Shown here: positions 25,192 through 32,583 of the stretch, in pieces | Numbering within the stretch: position 1 is the stretch's first letter | How the letters are laid out: the number at the start of each line of letters is the position of its first letter | Origin: DAOUJI01 sp965219565 | GTDB lineage: Bacteria > Chloroflexota > Dehalococcoidia > Lucifugimonadales > JAGWBF01 | Direction: 5' to 3' | Assembly (NCBI GenBank): GCA_965219565.1 | Contig: OZ244780.1 | Location: 2,232,001 to 2,296,000, forward strand | DNA: 64,000 nucleotides | The notes under the pieces: generated by a model | The model's input: only the letters and a program-made list of their open reading frames with translations | Database searches by the model: none | Told to the model about the DNA's origin: nothing | Program-made: the position numbers and the translations under genes

Positions 25192-26007
25192 ATGACACGC
25201 CTCACAGAGCTATGCCGCCGGCTGGTTGGAGCCACGGCATTTGAATACGGCATCATCGCTGTTATTGTCGCCAACAGCGTACTGCTCGGACTGGAAACTG
25301 TCTCCTCGCTGGAACGGGAATACGGGGACTGGATGCGCCTCGGCAACCTGGCGGCGCTCATTGTGTTCATCGTCGAGGCGGCCCTCAAGATGATTGCCTT
25401 GGCGCCGCGTCCAGACAGGTACTTCCGCGACGGTTGGAACGTCTTCGACTTCTCCATCATAGTTCTGGCATTGATTCCGGCCACCGGACAGTTCGCCATG
25501 ATTGCCCGCTTGGCCCGTCTGCTGCGGGCGCTGCGGCTCGTCTCCAGGATACCGGAGTTGCGCCTGATAATTTCGGCGTTGGTGCGTTCCATACCCAGCG
25601 CCGGGCACGTGATGCTGCTTATGAGCATCATCGTCTACATCTATGCGGTGATGGGCTACCACCTCTTTCACGAACACGACCCGGCCAACTGGGGAAGCCT
25701 GGGGATCTCGCTGCTGACCCTGTTCAACATCATCACCCTGGAAGGTTGGACCGAGGTGATGCGCACGGCTATGGAGATGAACTCCTACGCCTGGATATAC
25801 TTCGTCAGCTTCGTGATAGTAGGCACGTTCGTGGTCATAAACCTGTTCATCGCCATCATCATCAACAACCTGGACGAGGCGAAGGTCGAACGTCTCCGGG
25901 ACTTGCAGGAACCAGTGTCCCGGGAAGAACTCCTCCGCGAGTTGCGTTCGGCCCGCGACGCCCTCCACCGCCTGGAACAACGCCTGGAGAAGGACGACAA
26001 ACCGTAG
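25192..26007 (+). CDS. single-domain voltage-gated cation channel (NaChBac/CavMr-like)
   Basis: A 271-residue six-helix channel that would assemble as a tetramer. S4 carries regularly spaced arginines (ARLARLLRALRLVSRIPELR, residues 105-124). The pore loop has the selectivity filter TLEGWTE (182-188) instead of the TLESWS of bacterial sodium channels; Gly at position 4 is the feature reported to give the Meiothermus channel CavMr its calcium preference. S6 is followed by a C-terminal coiled coil (about 226-271). ATG 25192 is the start. A Ca2+-selective channel is inferred, not shown. Confidence 0.9.
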   Translation: MTRLTELCRRLVGATAFEYGIIAVIVANSVLLGLETVSSLEREYGDWMRLGNLAALIVFIVEAALKMIALAPRPDRYFRDGWNVFDFSIIVLALIPATGQFAMIARLARLLRALRLVSRIPELRLIISALVRSIPSAGHVMLLMSIIVYIYAVMGYHLFHEHDPANWGSLGISLLTLFNIITLEGWTEVMRTAMEMNSYAWIYFVSFVIVGTFVVINLFIAIIINNLDEAKVERLRDLQEPVSREELLRELRSARDALHRLEQRLEKDDKP

Positions 26008-26115
26008 AGAGCGTCTGGACCGTGATTTATTGGATTATGGGATTTCCTTGATTTCTTTGTTTGAGCTTCCTGTTATACCTTAATCAGAGCAATCAATAAA
26101 TCACAAGAATCCCAG

Positions 26116-26554
26116 TCAAACGAGTGGGTTGCCTTGATTCTTTTGTTTGAACTTCTTGTTGGTCACCCGCTTGAACTCAAGGCTTCTGGCGCCAAAATTG
26201 ATGAGCAGCCCCACCTCCAGGTCGTAAGCCTCCAGGTAGTTCATTGCCTGCGCTAAGTGGGCGTCTTCCAAGCGGGTGACGGCCTTCAATTCCACTGACA
26301 CAACATCGTCGACGAGAAAGTCTGCGTGCCTCGACCCGATTTGCCTTCCCTTGTAGTAGACCGGCATTACATGTTCGCGGCTGAAGGAGATCCCCCTGGT
26401 CAGCCATCTCGATTGTCAATGCCCGTTGATATATCACTTCCTGAAACCCATTGCCCAAGCCGGTGTGGACAGTCATCGCACACCCTATAACTTTCCCTGT
26501 CAACTCTGAGTGCTTGTGCTCTTCCCTAATCACAACAATCCCAAAATCACACAA
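26116..26554 (-). pseudogene. GxxExxY (PDDEXK_3) family protein, frameshifted
   Basis: The first frame (from 26554) gives SELTGKVIGCAMTVHTGLGNGFQEVIYQRAL, the GxxExxY signature. The rest of the fold lies in another frame (ending at 26116): VMPVYYKGRQIGSRHADFLV, VSVELKAVTRLEDAHLAQAMNYL and VGLLINFGA. The switch maps to a run of five C (five G on the coding strand) at 26392-26396; removing one base restores a continuous protein of about 145 residues. It is either a recent frameshift or a homopolymer sequencing error. The family resembles PD-(D/E)XK nucleases; function unknown. Confidence 0.8.
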
Positions 26555-26555
26555 A

Positions 26556-29500
26556 TCACAGTGCAGACTCCCCCTCCAGCTTCGTGATGTCCGCTTCGTC
26601 GAGGGGGAAGTATTTGGCGTCGGGGTGGTGGATGACCAGGGCGGAGACCGAGGACTCCGGGTCCATCATGTAGCCTTCCGTAAGCTCCACACCTATGTTA
26701 GTGGTGACTTCAAGCAGCCGGAACAGCTGCTCCTGGTCTTCAAGCCGTGGGCAGGCCGGGTAGCCGAAGGAGTAGCGCTTGCCGCGGTACTGGGCCCTGA
26801 AAAGGTCGGTATAGGAGACGTCGGGGGAGTCTCCGATACCCCACATTTGGCGCATCTGCTGGTGGAGAAGCTCGGCGAACGCCTCCGCACCTTCTATGGC
26901 CACCGCCTGGAGAATGTGGGAGTTCAGGTATTGGCCTTCGTCCTTCCATTTGTTGGACAACTCCCGCACTCCGGCACCCACGCTGGTTGCGAACAGGGCA
27001 ACGTAGTCCATGCGCCCTGAGCTTACAGGCAGGACGTAGTCCGACAGGCACAGACCCTCCCGCTGGGACTGGCGCCCGAACCGGAACCGCTCCAGCACCG
27101 CCTTGCCGTCGGGACCGTAAATCAGCAGCTGCTGGCCGTCGGACTGGGCTGGGAAAAACTTGAACACGGCGCTGGCTCTGATTTCCGAGTGGGCAAGCAT
27201 CAGGTCTTCAACCTGCCTCACCCTGTCTCTAAGCTCGACAGCGGAGGGTTCGCCCTGCTCCAAGTCGTCGGCGAAGCGGCCCTTGTATCCCAGATGCCTT
27301 ACATAGAGCATCTGAGGGTTGATGTAGGGGAAGATGCGGTCCAGGTCGTAGTCCTTCAACACGTGCAGCCGCAAGTCAGGCGGGTTGGGGACATCGTAGT
27401 CCTGGCGCACCCGGGCAGGATCCACGTCGGCAACTGGCGCTGCCGAGGCAGCCTGCTGTCGGGCCTCCTCGACAGCCAGGATGTCCTCAGTTTCAGAGGC
27501 CAGGGCGGCGGCCAGGGTCTCCCGTTCGTCGGCCTCCATGATAGTGTTGGCAAGAGCGAGGCCCGTCATTGCATCGGAGGCGTAGGCCACAAGCCCGTCA
27601 TATTGGGGTGCGATGCGCATACGGGTGAACCTGTTGGACAGGGCAGCGCCACCCACCAGGACGGGCGCGTTGACGCCCGCCTGACGGAAGTCCTGGACGG
27701 TTTCCACCATCATCTGGGCCGACTTCACCAGCAGGCCCGACAGTCCGATGATGTCGGGGTTGTGCTCTCTGGACGCCTCGATAAGCCGCTCCGGCGGGAC
27801 CTTGATGCCCAGGTTGATAACCTGGTAGCCGTTGTTGCCCACTATTATGTCAACCAGGTTTTTGCCGATGTCGTGGACGTCTCCTTTGACCGTAGCCAGA
27901 ACCACCGTGCCCTTGGTGGCCGTCTCCAGCTTGTCCATGTGAGGCTCAAGCTGGGCGACCGCGAACTTCATTGACTCCGCCGACTGGAGCACCTCGGCAA
28001 CTATCAGCTTGTTGTCATTGAACTGGCGTCCCACTTCGTCCATTCCGGCCATGAGGGGGCCGTTGATGATCTCCAGCGGCTTCCGACCTTGAAGGGCCTC
28101 TGCCAAGTCCTCGGCCAGTCCTTCCTTAGTCCCTTCGATGATGGCTAAGGCCAACCGTTCGTCCAATGGCAGCAACTTACGCTCCTCTGCGGAGGCAGCG
28201 GGCGCCTTGTCACGGAAGTGGGCGGCGAAAGCGGCCACCGGGTCTTCTCCCCGATACCATATCAGGTCCTCGGCCAGCTTCCGTTCCTCCTCTGGGATGG
28301 AAGTGTAGCGTTGCATAAGCTCCGAATTGACGATGGCCATGTCCAGTCCGGCCTGAACGCAGTGGTAGAGAAACACCGAGTTCAACACTTCCCGGCCTGC
28401 CGGCGGCAGTCCAAAGGACACGTTGGATATTCCCAGCACCGTCTTGGTCCTGGGCATGGCTTCCTTTATCAGCCTGACTCCCTCAATGGTCTCCGCGGCT
28501 GAGCCTATGTAGTTCTCGTCGCCGGTGCCGGCCGGGAAGACCAAGGGGTCGAACATGATGTCTTCCGGCTCCACTCCGTACTTATTTGTCAGGAGGTCGT
28601 AGGAGCGTAGGGCCACTTCCAGCTTGCGTTGGCGAGTGATGGCCTGGGCTTGCTCTTTGTCGTCGTCGATACAGCCCGTTACGAGGGCGGCTCCGTACCG
28701 TTTCGCCAGTGGGACCACAGCCTGGAACCGTTCCTCTCCGTCCTCCAGGTTTATCGAGTTGATGATGGACTTACCCTGGAGTTTCTTGAGGGCCTCCTCG
28801 ATAACCTTAGCATCGGTGGAGTCAATCATAATGGGAGCCTTCACCTTCTTGGTCAGAATGTCCAGGAAGGCATTCACGTCGGAGATTTCGTCCCTGTCGG
28901 GGTCTTGGAGACACACGTCCAGCACGTGGGCGCCATTGCGAATCTGGCGGCGGCCCACCTCGGCGGCCTCCTCGAACTCTCCACGGTTGATGAGTCTGCG
29001 GAAGCGACGGCTTCCCAAGACGTTGGTGCGCTCTCCCACCACAGCGGGACGCAGGTCGTCGTCTATCAGCAGCGCCTCGATTCCAGAGACTCGTGTTCCT
29101 TCGGGAGCAACTGTTGCCCTCGAGAGCTTGCCGGAGGCGGTTTCGGCGAGAAGGCGGATGTGGGCCGGACCTGTCCCGCAGCAGCCGCCTACTATGTTCA
29201 CCCAGCCTGAGCCGATAAAGCGACCTATGGTCTCGGCCATCATCTCAGGAGTCTCGTTGTAGGCGCCGTATTCGTCGGGCAGACCGGCATTGGGCACACA
29301 CGCCACGGGGAACCGGGACAGAGAAGCCAGGGTCCGGATGTGGTCGGTCATGAACTCGGGGCCCGTGGCGCAGTTGAAACCCACCCAGAGCAGGTCGCGA
29401 TGGGCCAGCGACGTATAGAAGGCTTCGGCGTCCTGTCCGGCGAGAAGGGTTCCCATGGGTTCGACGGTGCCCTGCACTGCTACAGGCAGTTCCCGTCCCA

Positions 29501-30062
29501 GCTTGGCAAACGCGCGGTCGATCCCCTCAAGACCGGCCTTGACGTTCAAAGTGTCCTGGCTTGTCTCCAATAGGAGGATATCCGCTCCTCCTTCCATCAG
29601 CCCCTCTGCCTGCTCCTGAAAAGCATCCGCCAACTGCTCGAAAGTCACTCCTCCGGTTACCGAGATAGTCTTGGTGGTGGGCCCCATGGCCCCGGCAACG
29701 AAACGTTGCCGGTCCGGGGTGGACGCGTCGCCTGCCAGCTTGCGCGCAAGAGCCGCCGCTTCCCTGTTCATTCGCCGCGCGTCATGGCCGAGGTCGTACT
29801 CGTCCAGCACGATGGAGGTCGCGCCGAAGGTGTTGGTCTCGATGATGTCAGCCCCGGCATCGAGATAGCCCTGGTGAATCTCCCCTATCACGTCAGGGCG
29901 AGTTATTATCAAGTACTCGTTGCATCCTTCGTATTCCAGGCCTCCGAAGTCGTCGGGTCCAAGGTCGTAGCCCTGTATAGACGTCCCCATAGCGCCATCC
30001 ATCACCAGGACTTTCTCGCGCAACAGGGACTTGAGGATGTCGGTTTTGGGGGACTGGTCCAT
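26556..30062 (-). CDS. metH: cobalamin-dependent methionine synthase
   Basis: Methylates homocysteine from methyl-tetrahydrofolate. The 1168-residue protein has four modules: a homocysteine barrel with zinc Cys in GFNCATGP and GGCCGTGPAHI; a pterin barrel (GERTNVLGSRRFRRLI, IMIDSTDAKVIE); the cobalamin domain with the base-off His motif GDVHDIGKNLVDIIVGNNGY; and a SAM-reactivation domain with YSFGYPACPRLEDQ. It is full length, so reactivation by SAM and a flavodoxin-type donor is expected. It is single in orientation between the GxxExxY and VLRF1 genes. Confidence 0.97.
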   Translation of the reverse strand: MDQSPKTDILKSLLREKVLVMDGAMGTSIQGYDLGPDDFGGLEYEGCNEYLIITRPDVIGEIHQGYLDAGADIIETNTFGATSIVLDEYDLGHDARRMNREAAALARKLAGDASTPDRQRFVAGAMGPTTKTISVTGGVTFEQLADAFQEQAEGLMEGGADILLLETSQDTLNVKAGLEGIDRAFAKLGRELPVAVQGTVEPMGTLLAGQDAEAFYTSLAHRDLLWVGFNCATGPEFMTDHIRTLASLSRFPVACVPNAGLPDEYGAYNETPEMMAETIGRFIGSGWVNIVGGCCGTGPAHIRLLAETASGKLSRATVAPEGTRVSGIEALLIDDDLRPAVVGERTNVLGSRRFRRLINRGEFEEAAEVGRRQIRNGAHVLDVCLQDPDRDEISDVNAFLDILTKKVKAPIMIDSTDAKVIEEALKKLQGKSIINSINLEDGEERFQAVVPLAKRYGAALVTGCIDDDKEQAQAITRQRKLEVALRSYDLLTNKYGVEPEDIMFDPLVFPAGTGDENYIGSAAETIEGVRLIKEAMPRTKTVLGISNVSFGLPPAGREVLNSVFLYHCVQAGLDMAIVNSELMQRYTSIPEEERKLAEDLIWYRGEDPVAAFAAHFRDKAPAASAEERKLLPLDERLALAIIEGTKEGLAEDLAEALQGRKPLEIINGPLMAGMDEVGRQFNDNKLIVAEVLQSAESMKFAVAQLEPHMDKLETATKGTVVLATVKGDVHDIGKNLVDIIVGNNGYQVINLGIKVPPERLIEASREHNPDIIGLSGLLVKSAQMMVETVQDFRQAGVNAPVLVGGAALSNRFTRMRIAPQYDGLVAYASDAMTGLALANTIMEADERETLAAALASETEDILAVEEARQQAASAAPVADVDPARVRQDYDVPNPPDLRLHVLKDYDLDRIFPYINPQMLYVRHLGYKGRFADDLEQGEPSAVELRDRVRQVEDLMLAHSEIRASAVFKFFPAQSDGQQLLIYGPDGKAVLERFRFGRQSQREGLCLSDYVLPVSSGRMDYVALFATSVGAGVRELSNKWKDEGQYLNSHILQAVAIEGAEAFAELLHQQMRQMWGIGDSPDVSYTDLFRAQYRGKRYSFGYPACPRLEDQEQLFRLLEVTTNIGVELTEGYMMDPESSVSALVIHHPDAKYFPLDEADITKLEGESAL

Positions 30063-30114
30063 GGGGGCCTCCGAATGCAGTGTGGAGTGTGTAGCTAGGG
30101 TTAGCTCCTAGTCG

Positions 30115-30120
30115 ATTATA
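30115..30120 (-). promoter_or_regulatory. -10 box of metH
   Basis: TATAAT on the minus strand, 52 bases before the metH start. The -35 region at 17 bases is poor, so this is a single-element call. The 143-base gap shows no cobalamin or SAM riboswitch consensus that could be recognised. Confidence 0.4.
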
Positions 30121-30153
30121 GCATGGGAACGGAAACCGGACGGCGACTGCCAC

Positions 30154-30183
30154 TTGACACCTCGCTCGCATCAAACCTAATCT
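30154..30183 (+). promoter_or_regulatory. promoter of VLRF1-like gene
   Basis: A perfect TTGACA at 30154-30159 and TAATCT at 30178-30183, 18 bases apart, precede the GTG at 30206. They are divergent from the metH -10 box. Confidence 0.45.
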
Positions 30184-30205
30184 GGCTTCAACCACCACGC
30201 AGTTT

Positions 30206-30991
30206 GTGGAGTGGGAGCAGCAGCAGGCTAGCCTCATGTCATTGAATGCCGATAAAGAATCGTCCCCTTCCGAATGGCACATGGGAAGGCGCCAGCTTCT
30301 CGCCTTTCTGGACGAGATGGAGCGCGACCTCCCCACGCCACGGGCGACCCTCTATGCCCGCGCGGGAGGTTTCAGCGCCCTGCTGAAGAACATTGACCAA
30401 ACGCTGGTCCCACAGTGGGTAAATGATTTTGCCGCACGGTTCGACAGGTCCCCCACCGGAGTTGCCGCCTTCTTGTGGGAAGATTTCGCTTCGGTGGTCC
30501 TTCCCCCATTCCCTCTCAGGGAAGAGAGCCTGTTCCAGGGACGGGAGTTCGGGCTATTGCGGGAACTCGTTGGCCAGGATTACGTCATAGGAGCTGCGTT
30601 GTTGCGGCTGGGCAAGTACGCGATTGGGGTCTACCACGGGGAGAAGCTGGTCTCCTCGAAAGTGGGCAGTAGATACGTCAAGGGCAGGCACAGCGCCGGG
30701 GGAACGTCCCAGCTAAGGTATTCCCGCATCAGGGACAAGCAGATTCAGGAGATATTCGGCAAGGCATGCGAAGTGGCCAAGGGGCAGTTGGGCCCCTACG
30801 AGGCGGCGCTGGACTTCCTGTTCCTGGGCGGAGAGAGCCACACGCTGGACGGTTTCCTGAAACGCTGCACCTACCTGGAGGGGATGTCATCCCGAATCGT
30901 AGGCAGGACTCTCAACGTGCGTGAACCCAACAAAGCCGCCCTCGACAAGCTTGCCCCCCAGATATGGGAAAGCCGTGTGTTCCGGGGCTAA
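30206..30991 (+). CDS. Vms1-like release factor (VLRF1) family, probable peptidyl-tRNA hydrolase
   Basis: A 261-residue protein. The key region is residues 157-180, with KVGSRYVKGRHSAGGTSQ followed by a basic helix RYSRIRDKQIQ. This matches the VLRF1 catalytic loop, an eRF1-like domain with a GG-x-S-Q loop placed next to Arg-rich helices. Bacterial homologues (acVLRF1) and yeast Vms1 cleave peptidyl-tRNA on stalled large subunits. After it come SHTLDGFLKRC and a short tail. GTG 30206 is used; ATG 30236 is the alternative and loses no motif. A ribosome-rescue role is inferred from the family. Confidence 0.65.
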   Translation: MEWEQQQASLMSLNADKESSPSEWHMGRRQLLAFLDEMERDLPTPRATLYARAGGFSALLKNIDQTLVPQWVNDFAARFDRSPTGVAAFLWEDFASVVLPPFPLREESLFQGREFGLLRELVGQDYVIGAALLRLGKYAIGVYHGEKLVSSKVGSRYVKGRHSAGGTSQLRYSRIRDKQIQEIFGKACEVAKGQLGPYEAALDFLFLGGESHTLDGFLKRCTYLEGMSSRIVGRTLNVREPNKAALDKLAPQIWESRVFRG

Positions 30992-30998
30992 TAGGCCT

Positions 30999-31409
30999 CT
31001 ACACGTCAGCGTCGTCCCCCAGCAGCGACGTTCCTTCGACTTTGGAGAGGATCCGATCGAAGGTGTACAGGGGGCTGTGGCCGGCACGCCGTCCTGCCGA
31101 GAGAATCATCATGTCCGAGAAGCCAGCGCCACCCTGTCGGTAGTGAAACGCTGCACTGGCCACATCGTCCGCTGCCTCCACAACCAAGCTGTCGGTGGAA
31201 ACCAATTCTATCAGGACGTCAGCAATCTGGATGCGTGGGAACCTATATGCCCGCTCCAACACCCAGACGGTCTCCACAATAACCTCGCGGCAGATGAAGC
31301 CCGAGGTTTCGGGCGTCAGCCCTTCCAACATCTTCCTGGCTACTTCTGCCTGTTTGGGATCATCACCCACCAGATAACGAACAAGCACGTTGGTGTCTAT
31401 GGCGACCAA
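30999..31409 (-). CDS. PIN-domain toxin (VapC-like)
   Basis: A 136-residue PIN ribonuclease. The acidic residues that bind Mg are visible in VAIDTNVLVRYLVGDD, in the Glu of REVIVETVWVLE, and in GGAGFSDMMIL with YTFDR near the end. It starts at TTG 31409 and overlaps the end of the AbrB-type antitoxin gene by 13 bases, the usual antitoxin-first order. Targets are probably tRNA or rRNA, as in VapC. Confidence 0.92.
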   Translation of the reverse strand: MVAIDTNVLVRYLVGDDPKQAEVARKMLEGLTPETSGFICREVIVETVWVLERAYRFPRIQIADVLIELVSTDSLVVEAADDVASAAFHYRQGGAGFSDMMILSAGRRAGHSPLYTFDRILSKVEGTSLLGDDADV

Positions 31410-31639
31410 GACTCACTCGCTCCATCCGAGATGGCGCGTTCCATCTCCTCCAACGTGACAGCCGGACCGTCGTGATTCAGCATTCTAAACAGCCGACCAA
31501 TGGGGCGCACTGGCATGATGCGTACTTCACCGTCTTGAATGATATACCGCACCCGGTCCCCCTCTTGAACGGAAAGAGCTTCCCTCACAGCCTTCGGCAA
31601 CGTAGTCTGTCCCTTGGATGTTATTCCAGATTCAATCAC
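31397..31639 (-). CDS. AbrB/SpoVT-family antitoxin
   Basis: An 80-residue swapped-hairpin DNA-binding protein: SGITSKGQTTLPKAVREAL with EGDRVRYIIQDGEVRIMPV, followed by a tail that would wrap the PIN toxin. It starts at GTG 31639 and overlaps the toxin gene. The pair forms a type II toxin-antitoxin module that should repress its own promoter, in the AT-rich 31640-31720 segment. Confidence 0.92.
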   Translation of the reverse strand: MIESGITSKGQTTLPKAVREALSVQEGDRVRYIIQDGEVRIMPVRPIGRLFRMLNHDGPAVTLEEMERAISDGASESWSP

Positions 31640-31843
31640 GAAAACAACCTCGTTCCTTACTATACAAACTATCGCCTTACTATCACTATAATATCAATGA
31701 CACGGGCAATCTTACAAGCCGTACGCGTCATCTCCAGCATCCTCCCGTGTATAGTCGGGCTGACATGCGTCCTGGCATTCCACAGCACTCCGGCAGGCTT
31801 GTGATACACTTTTAGCATCGGATTACCGACCTGGAGGCTGAGC
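31640..31843. other. AT-rich divergent gap between toxin-antitoxin and DUF5678 genes
   Basis: About 200 bases without a gene. The left part is notably AT-rich (AACAACCTCG...ATACAAACTATCGCC, TATAATATCAATG) and probably carries the antitoxin operator. The right part leads into the GTG start at 31844 after CTGGAGG. No hairpin or RNA gene was recognised. Confidence 0.4.
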
Positions 31844-32155
31844 GTGGCTTTGACGCCGAGCGTGAAGAAACAACTTATCGAAGACACCTGCGCCATGATC
31901 GAAGAGATGGGCGGGGTTGCCGTATTACATGAAGACTTGGCGGAGTTCCATGAACTGTGGATGCGCATGCTACAGGAGTACGACAGTCTCCTGGAGACGT
32001 ATCCGAGCAAGTGGGCGGCGATGGGAAAAGGTGGGGCGTTGACCATCGGGGATTCCAGGGACGATGCGCTCGACGCAATCGAAGGTGAGGGCATTCCCAG
32101 GAAAAAGGCCATTGTTGAATTCCTGGACCCCGACCCGCCGCTTCTGATTCTATGA
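31844..32155 (+). CDS. DUF5678-like small protein
   Basis: A 103-residue protein starting at GTG 31844 after TGGAGG. The middle holds the DUF5678-type strand pattern, LLETYPSKWAAMGKGGALTI, and the end KKAIVEFLDPDPPLLIL. In other genomes such a protein often precedes a retropepsin-like gene, as here, where the stop and the next start overlap as ATGA. Function unknown; the pairing suggests joint action. Confidence 0.6.
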   Translation: MALTPSVKKQLIEDTCAMIEEMGGVAVLHEDLAEFHELWMRMLQEYDSLLETYPSKWAAMGKGGALTIGDSRDDALDAIEGEGIPRKKAIVEFLDPDPPLLIL

Positions 32156-32583
32156 TAGTCGGATACTTCGACAACATCGGGCGGCCTTACGTAGACGCTA
32201 TCTTGATAGTCCGGCGCTTCAACGTACACCAGCGTATACGATTTTTGGTGGACACTGGGTCAGACAGCGCCTGTTTGCATCCTGAGGATGCCCGAGACTG
32301 CGCTATCCCTTTTGATTTGCTCTCTAACAGACACTTCTCTCGAGGCATAGGGGGCACCGCCGCCTACTTCCGTGAACTTGCGGCCCTTTCGTTCCCCGAC
32401 GGAGATCTGACGAGGCTCTTTTTTGTCGATTTACATATTGCAACGCCCAATGACCACAATGAAGGGATGCCCTCTTTGCTGGGTCGGGATGTAATCAACC
32501 ATTGGCGTATGGAGTATGACCCCTCATTGTCCAGGCTAGAATTCACCGTCCGACACGCCGACTACACGTTAGGGGCCCCTTGA
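32152..32583 (+). CDS. retropepsin-like (clan AA) aspartic protease
   Basis: A 143-residue single-domain aspartic protease candidate. The catalytic triplet appears as LVDTGSDSACL (Asp at about residue 38), and the second half has the hydrophobic-hydrophobic-Gly signature of the fold as PSLLGRDVINHWRM. Proteins of this size work as homodimers. It is coupled to the DUF5678-like gene upstream (ATGA) and to mutS2 downstream (TTGA overlap), so the three genes are probably translated together. Confidence 0.8.
   Translation: MIVGYFDNIGRPYVDAILIVRRFNVHQRIRFLVDTGSDSACLHPEDARDCAIPFDLLSNRHFSRGIGGTAAYFRELAALSFPDGDLTRLFFVDLHIATPNDHNEGMPSLLGRDVINHWRMEYDPSLSRLEFTVRHADYTLGAP

Noticed and set aside
30063..30205. 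Cobalamin or SAM riboswitch before metH
   Set aside because: The leader is about 50 bases from the -10 box to the start and shows no conserved riboswitch core.
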